Position numbers and translations under genes: made by a program. The notes below the pieces were generated by a model. That model did no database searches, was not told the DNA's origin, and worked only from the letters and a program-made list of their open reading frames with translations. A stretch of 64,000 bases of DNA from Bradyrhizobium sp. CCGB12. Its GTDB lineage: Bacteria > Pseudomonadota > Alphaproteobacteria > Rhizobiales > Xanthobacteraceae. Positions 46,289 to 55,547 of the stretch are shown in pieces; within the stretch, counting starts at the first letter, position 1, and each line of letters starts with the position of its first letter. The stretch lies in assembly GCF_024199845.1 (NCBI RefSeq), contig NZ_JANADO010000001.1:4898001-4962000 (forward strand), read 5' to 3'.

Positions 46289-47134
46289 CTATCTCAGCCG
46301 CACCACCGGCGTCGCTTCAGGCGCAGCGTCCTGCGCTTCGGCTTGGGCATCATCGATGTCCGCCCCCTTCGGCATCGCCTCCACCACCTCGATGCCCTTG
46401 CTGTGGCAGATGGTGGCGAGCCGCTCTGGCAGCTCCTGGTCGGTGACGAAGGTCTGGATCTGGGTGATGTGGGCGATGCGCACCGGCGCGCTGCGGCGGA
46501 GTTTTGTGGAATCGGCGACCAGCATGACGCTGCGGGCATTGGCGATGATGGCCTGCGCCACCTGCACCTCGCGGTAGTCGAAGTCGAGCAAGGCGCCCTC
46601 TTCGTCGATCGCGGAGGCGCCGATGATGGCGTAGTCGACCTTGAACTGGCCAATCAGCTGCGTCGCGGTCGAGCCGACCACCGCGCCGTCGGCACGCCGC
46701 ACCGTGCCGCCGGCAACCACCACCTCGATGCGGGGATGGCGGTAGAGCAGCATGGCGACGTTGAGATTGTTGGTGATGACGAGCAGATCCTCGTGCGAGG
46801 TCAGCGCGCTCGCGACCTCTTCCGTCGTGGTGCCGATGTTGATGAACAGCGAGCAGCCGTTCGGGATCAGTGAGGCCGCCGCAGCGCCAATGGCCTTCTT
46901 CTCGTCGGCGGCGACGAAGCGCCGCGCTTCATAGGCGAGGTTTTCCACACCGGAGGCGATGATGGCGCCGCCATGGATGCGCGTCAGCGATCTCCGCTCG
47001 CAGAGATCGTTGAGATCTTTCCGGATGGTCTGCGCCGAGACCTCGAAGCGGCGCGCGAGTTCCTCGACCATGACGCGGCCGGAGGCGCGCGCGATGTTGA
47101 GGATTTCGGCTTGGCGATGGGTCAGTCCGGTCAC
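46289..47134 (-). CDS. glpR: DeoR-family glycerol regulator GlpR
   Basis: 281 residues, GTG start. HTH_DeoR is clear (THRQAEILNIARASGRVMVE, then FEVSAQTIRKDLNDL and RIHGGA), followed by the DeoR sensor domain with FINIGTTTEEVASAL and the GGTVRRADGAVVGS phosphosugar-binding loop. It most likely represses the glp operon and is relieved by glycerol-3-phosphate. A C-terminal Ala/Asp-rich tail of about 25 residues is extra to the family norm. It is separated from glpD by the toxin-antitoxin pair. Confidence 0.88.
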   Translation of the reverse strand: MTGLTHRQAEILNIARASGRVMVEELARRFEVSAQTIRKDLNDLCERRSLTRIHGGAIIASGVENLAYEARRFVAADEKKAIGAAAASLIPNGCSLFINIGTTTEEVASALTSHEDLLVITNNLNVAMLLYRHPRIEVVVAGGTVRRADGAVVGSTATQLIGQFKVDYAIIGASAIDEEGALLDFDYREVQVAQAIIANARSVMLVADSTKLRRSAPVRIAHITQIQTFVTDQELPERLATICHSKGIEVVEAMPKGADIDDAQAEAQDAAPEATPVVRLR

Positions 47135-47225
47135 GGCGAAAACCTCAAATCAGAGCGATGCATGGTGCGGCGGTTCGCGCGTTCGGTCAATGCGGGAGAC
47201 GATCACGGTTAACGGATGGGGCGGC

Positions 47226-47900
47226 TCACCATGCCATGGCGGCGGCGAGGCGCACGAGCAGGTCCGGATCGTCGAAGGCGCTTGCAGAGGCAACGGCGCC
47301 GGCACCGACAAGATCGGCATGGCTGAGGCTCGTCCGGATTCCGATCGTCGGAATGCCGGCGGCGGCGGCCGACTGGACGCCGGAACGTGAATCCTCGAAC
47401 GCGACCGAGGCTGCAGCGCTGCCGCCGACGAAGCGCAGCCCTTCCTGATAGGGCAGCGGATGCGGCTTGCCGTGCGGCAGCTCGTCACCGATGACGATGG
47501 CCTTGAACCGCTCGGTGATGCCGAGGCCCGACAGCAACAGCTCCGCGTTGAGACGCGGCGCGTTGGTCACGGCGACCATGGGAACGCCGGCCGCATCCGC
47601 GCGGTCGAGCAGTGCTAGCAGCCCCGGCAGCGGCTCGATCTGCCCGGCAACGAGCGTGCGGAAGACCGCTTCCTTCTCGTCGAGGATCGCGGCGCGGCGC
47701 TCCAGCGTTTCGTCGGGCAGAAAGCGCTCGCCGATCGACACATTGGCGAAGCCTTGCAGCTCTTTCGAGAAGCGTGCGTGATCGAACACATGGCCACGCG
47801 GTCCCAGCACCTGGTTGAAGGCCTTGAGGTGCAGCGAGTCGGTGTTGGCGAGCGTACCGTCGATGTCGAACAGCAGTGCCCTGCCGATAGCCTCGATCAT
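47226..47900 (-). CDS. HAD family hydrolase
   Basis: 224 residues, beta-phosphoglucomutase/phosphoglycolate phosphatase type. Motif I is LLFDIDGTLANTDS (nucleophile Asp), motif II is VAVTNAPR, motif III contains HGKPHPLPY with its Lys, and motif IV is VAFEDSRSG. A helical cap lies between I and II. A small phosphorylated sugar or polyol is the likely substrate; its place 91 bases upstream of glpR may hint at glycerol phosphates, but nothing more specific is visible. Confidence 0.88.
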   Translation of the reverse strand: MIEAIGRALLFDIDGTLANTDSLHLKAFNQVLGPRGHVFDHARFSKELQGFANVSIGERFLPDETLERRAAILDEKEAVFRTLVAGQIEPLPGLLALLDRADAAGVPMVAVTNAPRLNAELLLSGLGITERFKAIVIGDELPHGKPHPLPYQEGLRFVGGSAAASVAFEDSRSGVQSAAAAGIPTIGIRTSLSHADLVGAGAVASASAFDDPDLLVRLAAAMAW

Positions 47901-48054
47901 TTCTCTACTTTCCCAAATCCGCGGCGCATCAATACGAAAGACGTATCAATACGGCCTCGAACGCGCAATGACGCATCCACATGACGACATTGCGACCCTC
48001 GACAAAGTCGCGCGCGGCTGCAACACTCGTCGCAAGATCAAAAAGGAGGAAACG

Positions 48055-48507
48055 ATGACGATCAATCGACGCGATCTGGCTCTCTCGACTCTCGCCGTCT
48101 CCGCGCTCGCTCTCACGGCACCGGCGCTCGCTGCCTCGGCAGACGAAGAGGCCGTGGCGAAGAAGGTCGAGGCGTTCCGTCTCGCCCAGATCGCGGCCGA
48201 CCCGAAGGCGCTCGGTGCGCTGTGCTGGGATGATCTCAGCTACAGCCATTCCAGCGGCAAGGTCGAGGACAAGGCGACCTTCGTCGCCAATGCCACCGAT
48301 GGCAAGTCGAAATTCCTCTCAATCGAATACAAGGACCCGACCATCAAGGTCGTCGGCCCCGCCGCGATCGTGCGCTTCCACTGGCTGGGCGAACAGGAGA
48401 TGGCGGCCGATGGGAAAAAAGTGTCGACCAACCTTCACATCCTGATGAACTGGCAGAAGCAGGGCGACGAGTGGAAGCTGCTGTCGCGGGCGGCGACGAA
48501 ATTGTGA
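48055..48507 (+). CDS. Exported SnoaL-like/NTF2 protein
   Basis: 150 residues, ATG 48055 after AAGGAGGA. The signal peptide has a Tat-like pair (NRRDLALSTLAVSALALTAP, then ALAASADEE). The mature part is of the NTF2-like DUF4440 type (VEAFRLAQIAADPKALGALC, WDDLSYSHSSGKVED, LHILMNWQKQGDEWKLLSR). Ligand or reaction unknown. The longer reading upstream of 48055 lacks a start with a ribosome site. Confidence 0.83.
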   Translation: MTINRRDLALSTLAVSALALTAPALAASADEEAVAKKVEAFRLAQIAADPKALGALCWDDLSYSHSSGKVEDKATFVANATDGKSKFLSIEYKDPTIKVVGPAAIVRFHWLGEQEMAADGKKVSTNLHILMNWQKQGDEWKLLSRAATKL

Positions 48508-48518
48508 TGGTGTTCTTA

Positions 48519-48664
48519 CCCTCTCCCCTTGTGGGAGAGGGTGGCTCGCCGCGCAGCGGCGAGACGGGTGTATGTCTCCCCGAACTCATTTCCATTTGGG
48601 CGCGCGGAAGTAGACCCCCTCATCCGGCGCTTCGCGCCACCTTCGCCCACAAGGGGAGAAGGAA
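48519..48664. repeat. Dispersed GC-rich palindromic repeat, family B
   Basis: CCTCTCCCCTTGTGGGAGAG begins it and CCACAAGGGGAGAAGG ends it; inner arms GGCTCGCCGCGCAGCGGCGAG and GGCGCTTCGCGCC. Opposite orientation to the copy at 26105. Confidence 0.85.
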
Positions 48665-48738
48665 GAAGGCAGCAACATCAAGGGCTGCAAAAAATTCCGA
48701 CCACGCTTCGCGCGTCAGAATTCGCTAGCGGAAGGCGC

Positions 48739-48930
48739 TTACGCCGCCTCCTTCACATCGCCGTTAATCAGCTTGCGCGCGGCGCGCTCGGCTTCGCGGG
48801 CGTTGCGGAAGAGCTGGCCCTCGAGGCGGTTGAAGCGGTGGGATGAAGCGAAGAAGCAGTAGCCTCCGGAAGAACGAACGACGATACCTGCGGTCTGCGA
48901 ATTGACTTCGATGATGTAGCTGTCCGGCAT
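48739..48930 (-). CDS. Conserved small hypothetical protein
   Basis: 63 residues from ATG 48930. The sequence (MPDSYIIEVNSQTAGIVVRS, then GYCFFASSHRFNRLEGQLFR and NAREAERAARKLINGD) has two short strands and a C-terminal basic helix. Similar short proteins are common and unassigned in Bradyrhizobium. Upstream in-frame sequence to 49020 is unlikely to be coding. The rest of 48931-49161 shows no gene. Confidence 0.6.
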   Translation of the reverse strand: MPDSYIIEVNSQTAGIVVRSSGGYCFFASSHRFNRLEGQLFRNAREAERAARKLINGDVKEAA

Positions 48931-49161
48931 GGTCCGTGGATTCCTCAGTGCGGGCAAATAACGGCATGCGTGCCCAAAGGTTCCTGAGCATTTGAGGCCG
49001 TTTCCACCCCGAATCGACACGCAATTAAGTACGCTGGGACCTCATCCGTTTTATGACTGGTTCTTGTCTGGTTCTTGGCGAAGTCCGACGCGATGACTCA
49101 CTCGCGCCGCGTTTGGCGGCGCTGCACGTCTTCGTGAAATGAGACAGAGCGTCGCGCGCGA

Positions 49162-49572
49162 TTACGTCGCGATCGTCGCGTCGGTTGCGCGAACCACCTG
49201 CGGGCGGCCGTGCTCGTCGATCGAGACGTAGGTGAAGTTACCGTCGGTGACGAGGAACGGATGCTCCTCGCTGCGCCGCAGCGCCCAGGCTTCCAGATTC
49301 ACGGTGAGCGAGGTGCGTCCGACCCGGACGAGATTGGCATAGACCGAAACGAGATCGCCGACATAGACCGCTTTGCGAAAGTTCATTGCTTCGATCGCGA
49401 CCGTCACCGTGCGCGACTTCGCGATTTTCGAGGCGAACACACCGCCGCCGACGTCCATCTGGCTGAGCAGCCAGCCGCCGAAGATGTCGCCGTTGGCATT
49501 GGTGTCGGCCGGCATCGCCAGCGTGCGGATGCAGAGATCGCCGCTCGGCCCGGTCGTGGCGTGTTCGCTCAT
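49162..49572 (-). CDS. Acyl-CoA thioesterase, YciA-like
   Basis: 136 residues with the hot-dog fold signature: ADTNANGDIFGGWLLSQMDV and GVFASKIAKSRTVTVAIEAM, then VYVGDLVSVYANLVRVGRTS. It hydrolyses acyl-CoA thioesters in the cytoplasm. The start ATG 49572 lies 8 bases after the multifunctional beta-oxidation gene's stop, so it should be co-transcribed with it. Confidence 0.9.
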   Translation of the reverse strand: MSEHATTGPSGDLCIRTLAMPADTNANGDIFGGWLLSQMDVGGGVFASKIAKSRTVTVAIEAMNFRKAVYVGDLVSVYANLVRVGRTSLTVNLEAWALRRSEEHPFLVTDGNFTYVSIDEHGRPQVVRATDATIAT

Positions 49573-49579
49573 GGCGCTC

Positions 49580-51676
49580 TCACTTGAAACTGTCCCAGCC
49601 CGCATCGGGCGCGTAGCGCTCGCCGAATCGTTCGGCCAGCGCGCGCAAGGTGGATACGACATTCTCCACGCCGCGCGTACGCGCATAGTTCAGCGGACCA
49701 CCGCGGAACGGTGCATAACCGGTGCCAAAAATCATGGCGCCGTCGACCGCGTCGGCATCGTCGACGATGCCCTCGCGAAGCGCCGCGACGCAGACGTTGG
49801 ACATCGGAAGCACAAGGCGATCGATCATCTGGTCGGTGACGCGCGGACCGGTTTCCGCGAGCGGCGCCTTCTCCGCCTTGCCGTCCTTCCAGACGTAAAA
49901 GCCCTTGCCGGTCTTGCGGCCGAGCTCGCCCTTGGCGACCTTCTCACGCAGCCAGGCCGGCGTCGGCGGCAAGAGATCGCCGAACTTGGTGCGCAGCATG
50001 TCGCCGACGTCGAGGCAGATGTCGAGCCCGACCTGATCTGCAAGCTCGATCGGTCCCATCGGCATGCCGAACTGCTCGGCCGCAGCGTCGATCAGCCGCT
50101 TTTCGCTCTTCTCGTCCAGCATCACCATCGCTTCCAGCATGTACGGCGTCAGCGCGCGGTTGACGAGGAAGCCGGGCGAGCTCTTCACGGCGAGCGGCAG
50201 GCGGTCAATCGCGCCGACGAAGGCGAGCGCATCCTTCAGCACCTGCGGGTCGTTGCCGTCATGGTTGACGACCTCGACCAGTTGCAGCCGCGATACGGGA
50301 TTGAAGAAGTGCAGGCCGACCAGACGCTCCGGCCGCGCCAGCGTCGTTCGCAAATCCTGGAGCGGAATGCTCGACGTGTTGGTCGCGAGAATCGCGCCCG
50401 GCTTCATCCGCGGCTCGAGCCCGACGTAGACCTTCTGCTTCAGCTCCAGCTTCTCCGGCACGGCCTCGATGATGAGATCGGCGTTGCGCACGCCCTCCCC
50501 GTCCATGTCAGGGATGAGACGATCGAGCGCGTCACGCACATCGGTCGGCTTGCGGATGATCTTGCCGTAGAGATCGGCAGCACGCTTCACCGCGCCCGCG
50601 ATCGGCTCGGCCTTCATGTCTGCGAGCGAAACGCGCAGTCCCTGCCCCGCGCACCACGCGGCAATGTCGCCGCCCATGGCGCCGGCGCCGACGACGTGGA
50701 CATGCTTGACGGCATTGCCCTCGCCGGCCGCCTTCTTCATCTGCTCACGCAGGAAGAAGACGCGGATCAGGTTCTGCGCGGTCGGCGTCACCATCAGTTT
50801 GGCGAACGAGGCCTGCTCGGCCTTCAGCATCGCAGCCTTGCTGCCGCCATGTGTCTCCCAGAGATCGATCAGCGCGTAAGGCGCTGGATAATGCTCGCGC
50901 GATGCGGCCTTCGCCGCCTCCGCGCGCATGCGTTTTGCGAGTAGCCCGCGCACGAGGCCGAAATTGGCAGCGCGAGTGAGAAAGCCCGGCCGCGCCCGCT
51001 TCAGGCGCCCGAACAGCGCATCCTTCACCGCGTTACGAACATGGCGTTCCTGCGTCACGGTGTCGACGAGCCCGAGCGACTTGGCACGGCGTGCATCGAT
51101 GGTGCGGCCGGTCAGCATCAGCGCCATCGACTGGGTCGGATTGACCAGCGCGGTGAAGCGCGCGGTGCCGCCGAGGCCGGGATGCAGGCCAAGCATCACC
51201 TCCGGGAAGCCGAAGCGCGCGCCCTCGATGGCGATGCGCGACTGGCAGGCCAGCGCAACCTCGAGCCCGCCGCCGAGGCAGAAGCCGTGGATGACGGCAA
51301 CCGTCGGCAGTTTTAGCGCTTCCAGATGATCGACCACAGCATGCGCGGCGCGGATCCGCGTCTCCACCATTTCAGGGTCGCTGGCACCACGGAATTCGTT
51401 GACGTCGGCGCCGGCAATAAAGCCGGACGGCTTTGCCGAGCGGATCACGAGCCCAGCCGGGCGCTCAGTCTCGATCGCCGCGAGCACGGCGTCGAACTCC
51501 TCCATCACGTCCGAAGAGAGCGTGTTGGCACTGGAATCGGCGCGATCGAACAAGAGCCAGGCGACGCCATCGGCATCGCGCGTCAGCTTGAAGTGCTTGT
51601 AGGGACTGTCGGGCACGGGCGGGGGCCCGAGCGTGAGCACGCGATCAGCGAGTGCGGTCATGATCCTGGAATCCAT
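49580..51676 (-). CDS. FadB/FadJ-like multifunctional fatty acid oxidation enzyme
   Basis: 698 residues. The enoyl-CoA hydratase part (to about residue 220) has GFCLGGGLEVALACQSRIAI and GFPEVMLGLHPGLGG, so both catalytic Glu residues are kept. The 3-hydroxyacyl-CoA dehydrogenase NAD loop is HVVGAGAMGGDIAAWCAGQG near residue 325 with the catalytic His in LVGLHFFNPVSRLQLVEVV. It converts enoyl-CoA to 3-ketoacyl-CoA. ATG 51676 is two bases after the thiolase stop. Confidence 0.92.
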   Translation of the reverse strand: MDSRIMTALADRVLTLGPPPVPDSPYKHFKLTRDADGVAWLLFDRADSSANTLSSDVMEEFDAVLAAIETERPAGLVIRSAKPSGFIAGADVNEFRGASDPEMVETRIRAAHAVVDHLEALKLPTVAVIHGFCLGGGLEVALACQSRIAIEGARFGFPEVMLGLHPGLGGTARFTALVNPTQSMALMLTGRTIDARRAKSLGLVDTVTQERHVRNAVKDALFGRLKRARPGFLTRAANFGLVRGLLAKRMRAEAAKAASREHYPAPYALIDLWETHGGSKAAMLKAEQASFAKLMVTPTAQNLIRVFFLREQMKKAAGEGNAVKHVHVVGAGAMGGDIAAWCAGQGLRVSLADMKAEPIAGAVKRAADLYGKIIRKPTDVRDALDRLIPDMDGEGVRNADLIIEAVPEKLELKQKVYVGLEPRMKPGAILATNTSSIPLQDLRTTLARPERLVGLHFFNPVSRLQLVEVVNHDGNDPQVLKDALAFVGAIDRLPLAVKSSPGFLVNRALTPYMLEAMVMLDEKSEKRLIDAAAEQFGMPMGPIELADQVGLDICLDVGDMLRTKFGDLLPPTPAWLREKVAKGELGRKTGKGFYVWKDGKAEKAPLAETGPRVTDQMIDRLVLPMSNVCVAALREGIVDDADAVDGAMIFGTGYAPFRGGPLNYARTRGVENVVSTLRALAERFGERYAPDAGWDSFK

Positions 51677-51678
51677 GG

Positions 51679-52962
51679 TCACACCGCCTCGATCAGCATG
51701 GCGCCACCGAGCCCGCCGCCGATGCATTCGGTGGCGACGCCGCGCCGCGTGCCAAGCCGCTTCATCGCATTGACGAGATGCAGCACGATGCGGTTGCCGG
51801 AGGTGCCGACGGGATGGCCGAGCGAAATGGCGCCGCCGTCGACGTTCAGCCTCTCACGGTCGATCTCACCGGCCGCGCCGTCGAGACCGAGGATCCCGCG
51901 GCAGAACTTGTCGTCGTTCCAGGCTGCAAGGCAGCCGAGCACTTGCGTCGCAAAGGCCTCATTCAGCTCCCAGGTCTCGACGTCCTGGATGGTGAGGTCG
52001 TTGCGCTGGAGCAGCGGCGTTGCCGACATCACGGGACCGAGGCCCATGATGCCAGGATCGAGCGCGGCCCAGTGGCTGTCGACGATGGCCGCCTTCGGGG
52101 TCAGCTTATGCTTTGCGACCGCGGCGTCGGAGGCCAGGATCACCCAGGAGGCACCGTCGGTGATCTGCGAGGAATTGCCGGCGGTCACCTGGCCCCAGGG
52201 ACGCTCGAACACCGGCCTCAGTTTTGCCAGCGTCTCCGCTGTCGAATCCGGACGCACGCCGTCGTCGTGGTCGAAAAATTTGCCGTCGCGGGTGAACGCG
52301 GTCTCGACCTCGCCCTTGAGAAACCCTGCACCTTGCGCATGCGCGAGCCGACGATGGCTCTCGGCGGCATAGGCATCCGACTGCGCGCGCGTAATGCCGA
52401 AGAGATGGCCGACGACCTCGGCGGTCTGGCCCATGTTCAGGTCGGTGACGGGATCGGTCAGTCCGCGTTCCAGACCGATGATCGGCTTGAGATCGCGTGG
52501 GCGCAGTTTGAAGGCAGCGGCGAGTTTCGCGGCCACGCCCTTGGCGGTGGCGAGGCCGGCGAACCAGCGCACACCCGAATTGGGCCAGACCAGCGGCGCG
52601 TGGCTCAGCGCCTCGGTGCCGCCGGCGAGGATCATGTCGGCATGGCCTTCGCGGATGTAGCGATAGGCGGTGTCGATCGACTGCATGCCGGAGCCGCAAT
52701 TGATCTGCACGGTGAAGGCGACCATGTCCTCGCCCATGCCGAGCCGAAGCGCGGCGACGCGGGCCGGATTCATCTCGTCGGCGATGACGTTGACGCAGCC
52801 GAGAATGACCTGGTCGAAGTCATCAGGCGAAAATGGTTGGCGCGCCAGCAGCGGCCGGCCGCATTGCACGGCGAGATCGACCGGCGTGAACGGCCCCGGC
52901 CCCGAACGTGCCTTCAGGAACGGCGTCCTGCTGCCGTCGACGATGAAAACCGGTCGTGCCAT
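51679..52962 (-). CDS. Acetyl-CoA acyltransferase (thiolase)
   Basis: 427 residues, FadI-type thiolase. The acylated Cys is in QINCGSGMQSID, the second active site has GGAISLGHPVGTSGNRIV and the last Cys is in ATECIGGGLGG; all three are intact. It cleaves 3-ketoacyl-CoA to acetyl-CoA and a shortened acyl-CoA. Tightly packed between the acyl-CoA dehydrogenase (stop/start overlap) and the FadB-like gene, giving a full beta-oxidation cycle. Confidence 0.93.
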   Translation of the reverse strand: MARPVFIVDGSRTPFLKARSGPGPFTPVDLAVQCGRPLLARQPFSPDDFDQVILGCVNVIADEMNPARVAALRLGMGEDMVAFTVQINCGSGMQSIDTAYRYIREGHADMILAGGTEALSHAPLVWPNSGVRWFAGLATAKGVAAKLAAAFKLRPRDLKPIIGLERGLTDPVTDLNMGQTAEVVGHLFGITRAQSDAYAAESHRRLAHAQGAGFLKGEVETAFTRDGKFFDHDDGVRPDSTAETLAKLRPVFERPWGQVTAGNSSQITDGASWVILASDAAVAKHKLTPKAAIVDSHWAALDPGIMGLGPVMSATPLLQRNDLTIQDVETWELNEAFATQVLGCLAAWNDDKFCRGILGLDGAAGEIDRERLNVDGGAISLGHPVGTSGNRIVLHLVNAMKRLGTRRGVATECIGGGLGGAMLIEAV

Positions 52963-55229
52963 CAGCTCGCCGCCCTCTGCTCACCGAGTTCCTGGAAGAA
53001 CTGATGCACGTCGCCGGCTTTCTTGTAAATCGGCGACAGCGCGTCCGGCGCGAAATCGTCGACCTCGATGACTTTTGTGACAGCTTCGTGTGCCGCCGCA
53101 AGTTGCTCGCCCTCGGCCTGCGTGATCACGCCCTTGGTGACCGCGTCCTCCCAGTCGCGGACATGCGCCGCGCGCATGCGCTTGGCGATGGCGTCGGTGG
53201 CTGCAACCAGCTTGAACGCACGCTCCAGGCGGGCGAAGCCGCCGTCGTCATCGACATGGGCCAGGTCAGGTGTGAGGCGCTCGCGCGCCGCGGACGGCTC
53301 CAGCACCAGGCTTGCGCATTGGTGCACGACGCGGTCGGAGGGGCCGAGCACACGGGCGCCGAACGGCTGAACCACGAGCTTGAGGAAGACCGCGACAAAG
53401 CGATTGGGCAGATTGGCGAGGATTTCGGCAAGCCGGTTCTCGATGGTCTTGAAGCCCGTCGCCATGCACCATTCCAGCGCGGCAAAATCCTCCTTTTGCC
53501 GGCCCTCATCCTGCCAGCGCTTCAGTGCAGCCGAGAGCAGATAGAGCTCGGACAGGATGTCGCCAAAGCGCGCCGACAGCATCTCCTTGCGCTTGAGCGC
53601 ACCGCCGAGCGTGAGCAGCGCCATGTCGGCGCAGAGCGCAAACGCCGCGGAGTAGCGCGAGAGCTGGCGATAGAACGGCGTGGCATCGCCCGCATCAGGC
53701 GCCAGCGCGAAGGCGCCAAACGTCCAGCTCCGGCCGAACGCACGGAGCAGCGTCTCGAAACTATGGCCGACGTGCTTCCAGAATGCCTTGTCGAACGCGG
53801 TGAGCCCGCGCTCGCGATCGGTGTCCGCGAGCGCGTTCATCTCGTCGAGCAGATAGGGATGGGCACGGATCGCGCCCTGCCCGAACACGATGAGATTGCG
53901 CGTGAGGATGTTGGCGCCTTCGACGGTGATGCCGACCGGCACGGCGCGGTGGAGATTGCCGAGATAGTTTTGCGGACCGTCGATCACGGCCTTGCCGCCA
54001 TGGATGTCCATGGCGTCGTCGATCGCAACGCGCATCCGCTCGGTCGCGTGCAGCTTCATGATGCCGGAGATGACGGCGGGATGGACGCCGGCATTCAGCG
54101 CCGCACAGGTCAGCCGCCGCGCCGCATCTAACTGATAGGCGGTCGCGACGATGCGCGCGAGCGGCTCCTCGACGCCTTCAAACTTGGAGATGGAGATGCC
54201 GAACTGCTCGCGGATGCGGGCATAGGCGCCGGTGGTGCGCGCGGCATAGGCGGCGCCTGCGGCAGAGAGCGACGGCAGCGAGATGCCGCGGCCCGCAGCG
54301 AGCGCCGTCATCAGCATCTTCCAGCCCTGCCCCAGCCGCTCCTTGCCGCCGATGACATAATCGAGCGGGATGAAGACATCGCGGCCCCGGTTCGGGCCGT
54401 TCTGGAACACCTGCATCGATGGCAAGTGGCGATGCCCGATCTCGACGCCGGGTAGATTGGTCGGGATCAGCGCCACGGTGATGCCGAGCTCTTCCGCGCT
54501 GCCGACGAGATGGTCCGGATCATAGGCCTTGAAGGCGAGACCGAGCAGCGTCGCGACGGGGCCGAGCGTGATGTAACGCTTGTGCCAGTTGAGCCTGAGG
54601 CCCACGACCTCGCGGCCCTCGAACTCGCCCCTGCAGATGATGCCGGTGTCGACCATCGAGGCGGCGTCGGAGCCGGCCTCGAGGCTGGTGAGGCCGAAGC
54701 AGGGAACGTCGCGGCCGTCGGCAAGCCGCGGCAGCCAGCGCGCCTGCTGCTCTTCCGTGCCGAAGCGCATCAGGAGCTCGCCAGGTCCGAGCGAGTTCGG
54801 CACCATCACCGTGACCGCCGCCGCGATCGAACGGGTCGAGATCTTGCGCACGACTTCCGAATGCGCATAGGGCGAGAAGCCGAGGCCGCCAAACTCCTTC
54901 GGAATGATCATGCCGAAGAACTTCTCGCGCTTGACGAAGTGCCAGACGTCCGGCGGCAGGTCGCGCCATTCCCAAAAGATCTTCCACTCGTCGAGCATGG
55001 CACAGAGCTCGTCGACGGGGCCGCTGAGGAAGGCCTGCTCCTCGTCGGTCAGCCTCGCCTGCGGCACCTTCAGCAGCTTCGACCAATCAGGATTGCCGGT
55101 GAAGAGATCGGCATCCCACCAGACGTCACCGGCCTCCAGCGCCTCGCGCTCGGTGCCGGACATCGCCGGCAGCACGCCGCGCGCCCAGGAGAAGATCGGC
55201 TTTGTAATTCTGTCGCGGCGGAAGCTCAT
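52962..55229 (-). CDS. Acyl-CoA dehydrogenase, FadE-like with DUF1974
   Basis: 755 residues from ATG 55229 (GAGGTCAGCC site); ATG 55241 is an alternative. N-terminal and central dehydrogenase domains include PKEFGGLGFSPYAHSEVV, FGLTSLEAGSDAASMVDTG and RFGTEEQQARWLPRLADGRD; the C-terminal region after ITVEGANILTRNLIVFGQG is the DUF1974 extension that makes these FadE-type enzymes longer than ordinary ones. It introduces the first double bond using FAD. First gene of the operon. Confidence 0.92.
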   Translation of the reverse strand: MSFRRDRITKPIFSWARGVLPAMSGTEREALEAGDVWWDADLFTGNPDWSKLLKVPQARLTDEEQAFLSGPVDELCAMLDEWKIFWEWRDLPPDVWHFVKREKFFGMIIPKEFGGLGFSPYAHSEVVRKISTRSIAAAVTVMVPNSLGPGELLMRFGTEEQQARWLPRLADGRDVPCFGLTSLEAGSDAASMVDTGIICRGEFEGREVVGLRLNWHKRYITLGPVATLLGLAFKAYDPDHLVGSAEELGITVALIPTNLPGVEIGHRHLPSMQVFQNGPNRGRDVFIPLDYVIGGKERLGQGWKMLMTALAAGRGISLPSLSAAGAAYAARTTGAYARIREQFGISISKFEGVEEPLARIVATAYQLDAARRLTCAALNAGVHPAVISGIMKLHATERMRVAIDDAMDIHGGKAVIDGPQNYLGNLHRAVPVGITVEGANILTRNLIVFGQGAIRAHPYLLDEMNALADTDRERGLTAFDKAFWKHVGHSFETLLRAFGRSWTFGAFALAPDAGDATPFYRQLSRYSAAFALCADMALLTLGGALKRKEMLSARFGDILSELYLLSAALKRWQDEGRQKEDFAALEWCMATGFKTIENRLAEILANLPNRFVAVFLKLVVQPFGARVLGPSDRVVHQCASLVLEPSAARERLTPDLAHVDDDGGFARLERAFKLVAATDAIAKRMRAAHVRDWEDAVTKGVITQAEGEQLAAAHEAVTKVIEVDDFAPDALSPIYKKAGDVHQFFQELGEQRAAS

Positions 55230-55437
55230 GGCTGACCTCATGCATCGGCGCGGGTGTCGGGTATTTTAGCGGAAAGTGGCTGGCGGAGGTGAACACTTCG
55301 CGAGCAAAAACGAAGCGAATTGACGCGACCGGGCGACCGCCCCGGGGACCATAACGGCCGGGGCATGCGGGCAGTTCCGGGAGGAGAAAGGGCTGGATGC
55401 CGCGCCGTCATCGGGGCGAGGCGCAAGCGTCGAGCCC

Positions 55438-55491
55438 GGAATCCATAACCACGATCGGGAGTATGGATTCTCAGATGCGCAATTGCGCATC
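55438..55491. repeat. Paired palindromes in the FAD/ACAD intergenic region
   Basis: GAATCCATA (55439-55447) pairs with TATGGATTC (55462-55470), followed by a perfect 18-bp palindrome GATGCGCAATTGCGCATC (55474-55491). Together with the CGCCCCGGAATGACGTG stretch to 55527 this looks like another dispersed intergenic repeat. The remainder of 55230-55547 shows no gene. Confidence 0.6.
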
Positions 55492-55547
55492 ATAGCTCGC
55501 GCCTGACGGCGCGCCCCGGAATGACGTGTGGAGAGAGAGGCGTTGGC

